NCBI GenBank assembly: GCA_015069625.1
Contig: SVIE01000002.1
Span: 1-56,125, forward strand
Direction: 5' to 3'
Length of the DNA stretch: 56,125 nucleotides
Origin: Clostridiales bacterium
Lineage (GTDB): Bacteria; Bacillota; Clostridia; Christensenellales; Borkfalkiaceae
Numbering within the stretch: the stretch's first letter is position 1; each line of letters begins with the position of its first letter. The position numbers were made by a program, and so were the translations under genes. Below, piece after piece: positions 49,996 through 56,125 of this stretch. The notes beneath the pieces were generated by a model. That model did not search any database and was not told the origin of the DNA. It saw only the letters and a program-made list of their open reading frames with translations.

Positions 49996-50868
49996 TTATC
50001 TATAAAATTTAAGAGTGTTGGAAACTACTTTAACTTCAAACGGAATATTTTCGTAGAGTTCTCCGTCAACGTTAACGGTGTAAGGCTCGGCTTTGTCGAT
50101 TTTAATTTCTGAAAGAGTATCGTGGAAGGTCTGTTTAAGTTTTAAGACCTTGCCTTGTTTAAGCCTTAAAAATGCATAGATGAGCCTTAATTTAGACATC
50201 TGCTTAACGGCAATATAATGCAGTTTTCCATCAGTTGCATCCGCAATAGGACAAAGTGGAATTCCACCGCCAAAACAATGCCCGTTGGCTATTGCCGCTA
50301 TATATGAGTGGTACTGCTTCGTTTCTCCGTTATAAGTTCCGTCAAAAGAAAGAGCCTTAAACTTAAATAACGTTTTTAGTAGACTTTTAGTGTATCCGAA
50401 CTTGGTTTTTTTCTTTAACGATTGATAATATTTAAGCACTTGAACGTCTATTCCCATGCCGATAACGTTCATGCCTCTAACGGTAGGCATCTGCATAAAG
50501 TCAACGTATTTAGGCGTGCCGTTAAGTATTAAATCAAGTGCTTTTTCGGGGTCAAGCGAAATGGAAAGAGCATCTGCGAAATCGTTACCCGTGCCACAGG
50601 GAATAAGCCCCATGTTAACATTTTCGAAATTAGAAAAACCGTTAATAACTTCGTGAAGCGTGCCATCACCACCCACAACGATAATGTCGGTTGCACCGTT
50701 TTCAATAAGATTTTTGGTGATAGTTGCTCCTTGTCCTTTTTCCGAAGTGTAATGGAAAGTGAAATCAACGCCTTTTTCTTTGAGAATAGCGGTTAATTTT
50801 CCCACGGTCTTCGCCGTCTTCTTGCCGTGTTTGCCACCAGCGGTTGGGTTTACGATAAAGTCAAGCAT
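49996..50868 (-). CDS. diacylglycerol/lipid kinase of the DagK-YegS family
   Basis: The start at 50868 (MLDFIVNPTAGGKHG) is preferred because AAGAAGGAAC precedes it; the ORF-track start is six codons earlier. The 290-residue protein has the lipid-kinase motif VVGGDGTLHEVINGF, followed by IPCGTGNDFADAL, and a C-terminal beta domain with GGGIPLCPIADATDGKL. It phosphorylates a membrane diacylglycerol-type lipid, recycling diacylglycerol left by lipoteichoic-acid-like polymers. Stand-alone gene. Confidence 0.9.
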   Translation of the reverse strand: MLDFIVNPTAGGKHGKKTAKTVGKLTAILKEKGVDFTFHYTSEKGQGATITKNLIENGATDIIVVGGDGTLHEVINGFSNFENVNMGLIPCGTGNDFADALSISLDPEKALDLILNGTPKYVDFMQMPTVRGMNVIGMGIDVQVLKYYQSLKKKTKFGYTKSLLKTLFKFKALSFDGTYNGETKQYHSYIAAIANGHCFGGGIPLCPIADATDGKLHYIAVKQMSKLRLIYAFLRLKQGKVLKLKQTFHDTLSEIKIDKAEPYTVNVDGELYENIPFEVKVVSNTLKFYR

Positions 50869-50991
50869 AAGTTCCTTCTTTCGCATAGCAGATTGTTGAG
50901 AACAATCGTCATTTTGATTAAAATTTATAATTTATGAATTTATTTTACTATAATTGTCGCAAAAATACAAGTTTTATGATAAAATAAAAGT

Positions 50992-52341
50992 ATGAAAAAT
51001 TACTTAAATTCTCGCTTAACTGAATTTTTATCGTCTTTTGATAAGCCCGTTTACGTTGTCGGTGGGTTTGTTAGGAATTTTTTGATTGATGAAAAGATGA
51101 TTTCTACCGACGTTGACCTTTCTGCACCTATTGATAGCGACTTTTTTTTGCATGCCTTAAACGAATTCGGTGCGGAAGATATAGGGCACTATAAGCGCAC
51201 GCATACGGTTACTTTTAAACTTGGTGGACAAAAATGTGAATTCACTTCTTTTAGAAGTGAAGTTTATGCAAAAGGCGGTGGACATACGCCTATATCGACT
51301 GAAAGAACGGATGATATTTTAGAAGATGCTAAGCGCAGAGATTTTAAGTGTAATGCAATTTATTACGACGTGAAAAACGGAAAACTTGTAGACCCACTTG
51401 GCGGGGTGAAAGATATTCAAGATAAAGTTATCGACACCGTTATTGCGCCCGAAGAAGTTTTTGCGCACGACGGGTTAAGACTTATGCGTCTTGCACGGCT
51501 TAGTGGGGAACTTGGTTTCAAGCCGACAAAAGAAGTGCAAAGTGTAGCGAAAAAGTGTGCGGATAATATTTTAGATATTTCGGCAGAGCGTATTTTAACC
51601 GAACTTAATATGATTTTACTTGCCGATAAAAAATATCCATTTTCGCCAAAAGACGGGCATTATAATGCACTTAAAATTTTAGATAAAACTCGTGTGCTTG
51701 ATAGGATTTTGCCAGAACTAACGCTGGGGCGTGGCATGGAACAGAGAAAGGATTTTCACAATCACGACGTGTTAGAACACAGTTTAAGGGCGGTTAAATA
51801 TGCGAGCCCCGAAGTTCGTTTATCTGCGCTTTTGCACGACGTTGGCAAGCCCTATCAAATGATTAACACGGGGAAATATCACGCACACGATAAAAAGGGT
51901 GCGGAACTAGTCAAGCAGATATTAACAAGACTAAAAGCACCTGAAAAGGTTAAAAAAGAAGCGGAATTTTTAACGTCTTACCATATGCTTGATATGAGAG
52001 AAGACGTGCGTGAGATGAAACTTCGCAGATTTTTTGTTAAAAATATAGATAGATTAGAAAAACTTTTCGCCATAAAGATTGCAGATTTTAGAGCGTGCAA
52101 GGATGAAGAAGGGCAACCGCAAACTTTAAAAAAATGGAAAAGTTTGCTTGAAATAATGAAGAAAGACGGTACGCCGTTTTCATTGAAACAACTTAAAATA
52201 AGCGGACAGGACTTGATAGGTATGGGCATGAAAGGTGATAGGGTAGGCAAGTGCTTAGACGACCTGTTCGATATGGCGGTAGCAAATCCTGATAAAAACA
52301 ATAGGGGATATTTGCTAACTATTGCCAAAAAGTACGTTTAA
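50992..52341 (+). CDS. cca: CCA-adding enzyme (tRNA nucleotidyltransferase) with HD domain
   Basis: The 449-residue protein has the class II nucleotidyltransferase head: VVGGFVRNFL, STDVDLSAP (DxD metal site), RRDFKCNAI and HDGLRLMRLARL. These are followed by a tRNA-binding region and an HD domain (NHDVLEHSLRA, then LSALLHDVGKP). It adds or repairs the CCA tail of tRNAs. No Shine-Dalgarno site is visible before the ATG, and a TATGAT -10 lies only about 12 bases upstream, so the message may have a very short leader. The tRNAs in this window already encode CCA, so repair may be the main role. Confidence 0.95.
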   Translation: MKNYLNSRLTEFLSSFDKPVYVVGGFVRNFLIDEKMISTDVDLSAPIDSDFFLHALNEFGAEDIGHYKRTHTVTFKLGGQKCEFTSFRSEVYAKGGGHTPISTERTDDILEDAKRRDFKCNAIYYDVKNGKLVDPLGGVKDIQDKVIDTVIAPEEVFAHDGLRLMRLARLSGELGFKPTKEVQSVAKKCADNILDISAERILTELNMILLADKKYPFSPKDGHYNALKILDKTRVLDRILPELTLGRGMEQRKDFHNHDVLEHSLRAVKYASPEVRLSALLHDVGKPYQMINTGKYHAHDKKGAELVKQILTRLKAPEKVKKEAEFLTSYHMLDMREDVREMKLRRFFVKNIDRLEKLFAIKIADFRACKDEEGQPQTLKKWKSLLEIMKKDGTPFSLKQLKISGQDLIGMGMKGDRVGKCLDDLFDMAVANPDKNNRGYLLTIAKKYV

Positions 52342-52348
52342 TTTGCTA

Positions 52349-52377
52349 TTGACAATATTTAATACAAGTGTTAAACT
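52349..52377 (+). promoter_or_regulatory. promoter of the membrane-anchored repeat protein gene
   Basis: TTGACA-17-TAAACT with GTGT before the -10, 31 bases before the ATG. Confidence 0.7.
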
Positions 52378-52407
52378 TTATTATAACAATAAAAGAAGGA
52401 AAAAATT

Positions 52408-53535
52408 ATGAAAAGTTTTATTGTAGGGATTATTAGTTTTTTTGTAGGAATTATCGTTGCGATAGGCGCAATCTTTCTCGTTTTGAAGTTTGTTCCGATT
52501 AAGTCTTACACGGACATGGCTGGCGTAGAAGCGGAAGACGTTATGAGTGATCAGGTTTATTCAAAGTCCGTGCTTGACGCTGCGTTTGGACTTAGTGAAT
52601 TCACCATGAACGACATTAAGATTATTAAAGATGCAGTTTTAGAATTTGCAAATGATGAAGAAGTTAAAAAGTACGTTACTGTTGATGAAGAAGCGTTCGG
52701 CGAACTTACTTTTGCAAATTTAAGTTCTGGCCTTGCAGATTGCATAACGCTAAAAAACATAGACGATATGTATCTTGTTGAAGTTATGCCGGTTAGTGGA
52801 AACGAAGATATTTATGCTATTTTACGTGATGCAACAGGTGTTACGGTAAATAGTCAAATTAAGGTAAGCCACTTAAAAGAATTTAACATTGACAATATTT
52901 ATATTGTTAACATTCTTGACGTTGCTGGAAACGAAATGATTTATGACGTTTTGCGTGACGGCACGGGAAAGGCTACTAACGAAGAAATTAAAGTTAGCGA
53001 TTTGATGGATTTCGACGTTGCAAACGTTAAAATTTCCACTTTCTTATCGTCTTCGGCTGTTGCAAGCAATAAGATATTGAAAGCGGTTTATGGCGATGGA
53101 ACGGTAACTATCGGTGAATTGAGTAATAGAATTAACAATACGCCTATTCAAGAAGTTTATAAGGTTGATTGCTTTACTACTAACGAAGCAGACGCTTCTG
53201 GAATTTCCGCAAAATATTCTTACAACGAAGCAGACGGAAGTTACACGTTAGATGCTTCTGGGGATTATTACATTAGCGCAAAATCGGGCGCATGGTTCTT
53301 TATTTTCTACGGCACAGTTGGTGGAACTAATATTGATGGAGATGCAACCCTTTATAGACCTACCGCATACACCATGGGTGGTTTAGAAGAAAAGGTTGAC
53401 GAAATTAACGACCATATTGAAAATGCAACCATTAAGCAACTTATAGATATCGGTATCTTAACTAACCCACACGGTGATTATAGCCCGCTAATCTATGCAA
53501 GTACGCTTGACCAAGTACTTCGTGCCATCAGTTAA
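52408..53535 (+). CDS. membrane-anchored extracellular repeat protein, unknown
   Basis: The 375-residue protein has an N-terminal membrane anchor (residues 4-30) and an acidic exterior part. Two internal repeats are visible (SGNEDIYAILRDATGVT and AGNEMIYDVLRDGTGKA, each followed by IKVSxLxxFxxxN about 40 residues apart), then a beta-rich C-terminal domain. I do not recognise the family. Expected to be anchored with the C-terminus outside the cell. It sits alone between cca and the rpsF operon with its own consensus promoter; no terminator is obvious, so read-through into rpsF is possible. Confidence 0.7.
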   Translation: MKSFIVGIISFFVGIIVAIGAIFLVLKFVPIKSYTDMAGVEAEDVMSDQVYSKSVLDAAFGLSEFTMNDIKIIKDAVLEFANDEEVKKYVTVDEEAFGELTFANLSSGLADCITLKNIDDMYLVEVMPVSGNEDIYAILRDATGVTVNSQIKVSHLKEFNIDNIYIVNILDVAGNEMIYDVLRDGTGKATNEEIKVSDLMDFDVANVKISTFLSSSAVASNKILKAVYGDGTVTIGELSNRINNTPIQEVYKVDCFTTNEADASGISAKYSYNEADGSYTLDASGDYYISAKSGAWFFIFYGTVGGTNIDGDATLYRPTAYTMGGLEEKVDEINDHIENATIKQLIDIGILTNPHGDYSPLIYASTLDQVLRAIS

Positions 53536-53571
53536 ATTGAACTACTAATATAATAAATATAGTAAAATTAT

Positions 53572-53600
53572 TTGACAAGTATTAAATAATTTGTTAATAT
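53572..53600 (+). promoter_or_regulatory. promoter of the rpsF-ssb-rpsR operon
   Basis: TTGACA-17-TAATAT, 86 bases upstream of rpsF. Confidence 0.8.
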
Positions 53601-53686
53601 AAATCTAAATATGCGCAGATTTTATGTGCACAATAAACCTTGCTTGCTTAAAATGCAAGCCGAATAAGTCCAGGAGGTAAAAAATT
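53601..53686 (+). promoter_or_regulatory. rpsF leader, possible S6:S18 feedback site
   Basis: The 5' untranslated region contains the hairpin CTTGC-TTAAAAT-GCAAG and then GCCGAATAAGTCC before AGGAGG. Bacterial rpsF leaders bind the S6:S18 pair at a stem with a CCG-containing bulge, and the CCGAA here is in the right place. A by-eye match only. Confidence 0.45.
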
Positions 53687-53968
53687 ATGACCAAATACGA
53701 AATGCTTCTCGTTCTTGATGCAGTTCTTGCTGATGATGCGAAAGAAAGTCTCGTAAAGAAGTTTGAGGACATGATTACCGAAAACGGTGGTGCGGTTGAA
53801 AAAATCGATCGTTGGGGTGTAAGAAAATTACAGTATCCCATCAATTATAAGTCCGAAGGCTACTACGTATTAGTAACTTTCCAAGCAGAAAAAGCGTTCA
53901 TTGCAGAACTCGAACGTGTAATCGGCATAACCGATGGCGTAATCAGAAGATTGATTACAAAAATGTAA
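53687..53968 (+). CDS. rpsF: 30S ribosomal protein S6
   Basis: A 93-residue protein of the S6 fold: an N-terminal YEMLLVLDAVL strand, DRWGVRKLQYPINYKSEGYYVLVTF in the middle and ITDGVIRRLITKM at the end. It binds 16S rRNA with S18. AGGAGG lies just before the ATG. First gene of the conserved rpsF-ssb-rpsR operon. Confidence 0.97.
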   Translation: MTKYEMLLVLDAVLADDAKESLVKKFEDMITENGGAVEKIDRWGVRKLQYPINYKSEGYYVLVTFQAEKAFIAELERVIGITDGVIRRLITKM

Positions 53969-54000
53969 GTAAAAGACAAATGACAAGTGAGGAAAAATAA

Positions 54001-54402
54001 ATGAACAAAGTTATCTTAATCGGAAATTTAACCCGTGATCCCGAACTTACGGAAACTCCAACCGGTGTATCCGTATGCAAATTTGCTATTGCAGTTTCTA
54101 GAGATTATGCTTCTAGTGACGGCACTCGTGAAACGGATTTCTTCAATATCACCGTATGGCGTGGTAGAGCGGAAAATTGTGGCAGATACTTAAAGAAAGG
54201 CAACAAAGTTGCTGTTATCGGCAGTTTACAAACCCGTTCTTATGAAGATAAAGACGGTATTAAGAGAAACGTTATTGACGTTGTTGCTAACGAAGTTGAA
54301 TTCCTTACCCCTAAGAATGCTCAGGGTGAAGGCGAAGAACTTCCCGTTAAAAACGGACATCCTCAACTTGAAGAAATTGACGACAACAGTCTCCCATTCT
54401 AA
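54001..54402 (+). CDS. ssb: single-stranded DNA-binding protein
   Basis: The 133-residue protein has an OB fold (MNKVILIGNLTRDPEL, VCKFAIAVSRDY, DFFNITVWRGRAENCGRYLKKG, VIGSLQTRSYEDKDGIKR) and the acidic C-terminal tip DDNSLPF that recruits repair and replication partners. The linker is short compared with E. coli SSB. Between rpsF and rpsR, as usual in Firmicutes. Confidence 0.97.
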   Translation: MNKVILIGNLTRDPELTETPTGVSVCKFAIAVSRDYASSDGTRETDFFNITVWRGRAENCGRYLKKGNKVAVIGSLQTRSYEDKDGIKRNVIDVVANEVEFLTPKNAQGEGEELPVKNGHPQLEEIDDNSLPF

Positions 54403-54444
54403 TTTTGGGAGCAATCCAGTTTTAAGTTTTTAAGGAGAATCAAA

Positions 54445-54735
54445 ATGGAAGAAAATACCAACGTTACCGCTCAGGCAGTAGCGACTGCTGCGCCTGCAAA
54501 AGAAGGTAAAAAATTCGTTAAAAGAATCCCCCGCAAAAAAGTTTGTGCTTTCTGCCAAGCTAAAGCGGAAGTTATCGATTATAAGGACGTTAACACCTTA
54601 AAGAAATATATCTCTGAAGGTGGTAAAATTTTACCTAGACGTATGACCGGCGTTTGCTCTAAGCACCAAAGAGTTTTAGCAAAAGCTATCAAACGTGCAA
54701 GAATTGCGGATTTATTACCATTCAAGGGTGAATAA
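54445..54735 (+). CDS. rpsR: 30S ribosomal protein S18
   Basis: The 96-residue protein has the S18 core ([29 protein letters not shown], then [23 protein letters not shown]) preceded by an Ala-rich N-terminal extension of about 20 residues. CAFC and the Cys in GVCSKH give a C+ (zinc-capable) form. AAGGAG precedes the ATG. Last gene of the operon. Confidence 0.97.
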   Translation: MEENTNVTAQAVATAAPAKEGKKFVKRIPRKKVCAFCQAKAEVIDYKDVNTLKKYISEGGKILPRRMTGVCSKHQRVLAKAIKRARIADLLPFKGE

Positions 54736-54776
54736 TCTATAATGTTCTAACAAGAACGTTGAAAAAGACAAAATTA

Positions 54777-54806
54777 AAAGCAAGTCAATCGACTTGCTTT
54801 TTTTGT
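54777..54806 (+). terminator. terminator of the rpsF operon
   Basis: AAAAGCAAGTC-AATC-GACTTGCTTTT followed by TTTG. Confidence 0.87.
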
Positions 54807-55151
54807 TGTATTTAGCGTATAAAAATTCAAAAAGCAATAAACTGTTGTTTACTGCTTCTTGAATAATATATGATAAGGGGGAAAATGATGAGCTTTTTTA
54901 TGCCTTAGGACTTTGTGCCTTCGGTCAATGATAATATAAACCTTTTAAAATTTTTTGTAAAGCGTTTTAACATGGTTTTTAAAAATATTTTTGAAAATTT
55001 TTCACATATATTCGTTATAATTTAGCCATTTTGTTAAAAATTATCATTAAAAGTGAGTAAATTTCCATTTTTAAGTATTGAGTGAAAAACGGCATAAGGA
55101 AAATTTAATATTGCAATTAGCGTGCGGTTGTGATAAAATATTTTAAAACTT
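54807..55151. other. long A+T-rich intergenic region
   Basis: About 345 bases. It holds an imperfect hairpin (AGCAATAAAC...GTTTACTGCT), a seven-codon micro-ORF MMSFFMP after AAGGGGGAAA (54888-54911), and no good gene. No recognised RNA family. Confidence 0.4.
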
Positions 55152-55163
55152 ATGGAGAGAGAT

Positions 55164-55589
55164 ATGGATAAGTATTCATTGGCGATAGAAAATTTCAAAT
55201 CGGGGCTTAATTGTGCGCAAGCCGTGGCGGTTGCGTTTGCAAAAGAAATGGATTTAGATGAAGAAGAAATTAAAAAACTTAGTATCGGATTTGGTGGTGG
55301 TTTTGCCCGTCAACGTTTAATATGCGGTGCAGTTTCCGCAATGGCGATGGTTATTAGCAAAGTTAAGTCAAATGGAAATGATAAAATGGAAATTTATCGG
55401 TTAATTCAGTCTGCATGTGATGAAATTAAGGGTGAACTTGGCTCTATAATTTGCGGTGAACTTTTAGGAGAAGTGGGGAAACCGATTACCCACGTTCCAG
55501 AAGAAAGGACCAAAGAATATTATAAAAAACGTCCTTGCGCAGAAATCTGTGGTATAGTTGCTAGAATAACTGAACAATATATAAAGTAA
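55164..55589 (+). CDS. C_GCAxxG_C_C family redox-type protein
   Basis: The start at 55164 (MDKYSLAIENF) has GGAGAGAG directly upstream; the ORF-track Met is part of that site. The 141-residue protein shows the family's Cys pattern: NCAQAV, GGGFARQRLICGAVSAM (the C-G-A core), a Cys in IICGELLGE, and KRPCAEIC at the end. The family is common in anaerobes and is thought to be redox-active or metal-binding; its reaction is not established. Followed after 43 bases by the small membrane protein gene and probably co-transcribed with it. Confidence 0.85.
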   Translation: MDKYSLAIENFKSGLNCAQAVAVAFAKEMDLDEEEIKKLSIGFGGGFARQRLICGAVSAMAMVISKVKSNGNDKMEIYRLIQSACDEIKGELGSIICGELLGEVGKPITHVPEERTKEYYKKRPCAEICGIVARITEQYIK

Positions 55590-55632
55590 ATATAATGTAT
55601 ATTAGATAAAAAGTACATTAGAAGGGGGGCAT

Positions 55633-56040
55633 ATGGAAGAAAAGGATATTCAAACAAATCAACCTGATAAAGTGGAAAAGAAATTTGATTTTGAAAAGGA
55701 AGTTAAACTTATCCCGTTAAAGTTCTTTTCTATGCTATTTACAATAGTGTTGCTAGTGTTGTTAATTATAGGCTTTGTTGACGTTGCGTCTGCAACCACA
55801 GCACAGTCGTTTTCTATATCAAAAGCCTTTTATATAGCCATATTTATCGTGATAATAGGTGCTATAACAGGGGGGATAGCCGAGATATTTGCTATTATCG
55901 GTTTGATTATTTCTTGCGTAAAAAAAGAGCATTGTTTGATTTCGACAAGGATTTTCTTTATTGTAATGATGATATTGCCCATATTCATTGAGGCAGGGTT
56001 CTTGCTCGTAACAACCCTTCTTTCAGGTCCAACCGCTTAA
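55633..56040 (+). CDS. small membrane protein, unknown
   Basis: A 135-residue protein with a charged N-terminal tail (residues 1-30) and three predicted membrane helices (about 32-52, 66-92, 103-130). No conserved motif I recognise. The GGGGGG-rich stretch before the ATG acts as ribosome binding site. It closes a two-gene unit with the redox-type protein and ends at a strong terminator. Confidence 0.72.
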   Translation: MEEKDIQTNQPDKVEKKFDFEKEVKLIPLKFFSMLFTIVLLVLLIIGFVDVASATTAQSFSISKAFYIAIFIVIIGAITGGIAEIFAIIGLIISCVKKEHCLISTRIFFIVMMILPIFIEAGFLLVTTLLSGPTA

Positions 56041-56055
56041 TTGATTGTGAATAAG

Positions 56056-56088
56056 AAAAACGCCCACTCGTTTGGAGTGGGCGTTTTT
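56056..56088 (+). terminator. terminator after the small membrane protein gene
   Basis: AAAAACGCCCACTC-GTTTG-GAGTGGGCGTTTTT, perfect 14-bp stem. Confidence 0.9.
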
Positions 56089-56125
56089 AATTAGCAACTT
56101 ACTTTTAACTGTCTATTCAATGTTA

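Overview
The window looks like a chromosome segment from a low-G+C, Gram-positive anaerobe of class Clostridia, probably an uncultured gut lineage. The reasons are the A+T-rich sequence, strong AGGAGG-type ribosome binding sites, very canonical TTGACA-17-TATAAT promoters (often with an extended TG), luxS, a K+-type membrane pyrophosphatase, NhaC and TrkAH transporters, and secreted lipoproteins carrying BIG2 and InlB-type repeats. The rpsF-ssb-rpsR operon, polA-coaE, cca, glgB and three tRNAs are ordinary core genes. I see no CRISPR array, complete prophage or intact integrase.

Layout. 1-1.3 kb: a scar made of a serine-recombinase tail fragment, the first codons of a cysteine-desulfurase-like gene and a GH43-type glycosidase that has lost its start. 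1.4-9.1 kb: LysR regulator, trkA-trkH potassium uptake, a membrane XRE protein, luxS and glgB. 9.1-12.6 kb: a structured leader RNA followed by a giant lipoprotein that joins adhesin-type domains to a sugar-binding protein. 12.8-14.1 kb: an anion permease. 14.2-16.9 kb: tRNA-Met and tRNA-Glu, then repeated copies of the tRNA-Glu 3' end, each followed by its own terminator, surrounding a three-gene PRTase / DprA-like / HAD operon. 17-23.3 kb: GNAT, NhaC, two small proteins, hppA and an F420-ligase-like gene.

23.5-39 kb: a surface-polysaccharide locus in at least four transcription units. It contains UDP-galactopyranose mutase (glf), a fusion of a pyruvyl-transferase domain with a MenD-like ThDP enzyme, an SDR, several GT2/GT4 glycosyltransferases (one a GT4-GT2 fusion), a Wzy/WaaL-like membrane protein, a priming sugar phosphotransferase, an ABC exporter pair and a GlfT2-like galactofuranosyltransferase. 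Together these predict a galactofuranose-containing glycan with an unusual acyl or ketal decoration. 39-44 kb: tRNA-Leu with a decayed copy of its tail, polA, coaE, DegV and a phosphopantetheinyl transferase. 44.3-47.9 kb: a divergent XRE regulator/small-protein pair with dyad operators, a Dabb protein, then a second leader RNA of the same architecture as the one at 9.2 kb, upstream of a repeat lipoprotein. 48-56 kb: pyridoxal-type kinase with a divergent shortened MocR/PdxR regulator, a lipid kinase, cca, a membrane-anchored repeat protein, rpsF-ssb-rpsR, a C_GCAxxG_C_C protein and a small membrane protein.

The strongest candidates for something undescribed are: (i) a leader-RNA class seen twice in this window, with the same promoter, a conserved long-range P1 helix formed from different bases, and a P1 3' edge that can also pair with the terminator; (ii) the PRTase-DprA-HAD operon lodged in serial tRNA-Glu tail duplications, which looks like a small tRNA-associated defence or nucleotide-signalling island; and (iii) the pyruvyl-transferase/MenD-like fusion in the galactofuranose polysaccharide locus. 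All functions are read from sequence motifs by eye; no database search was run.
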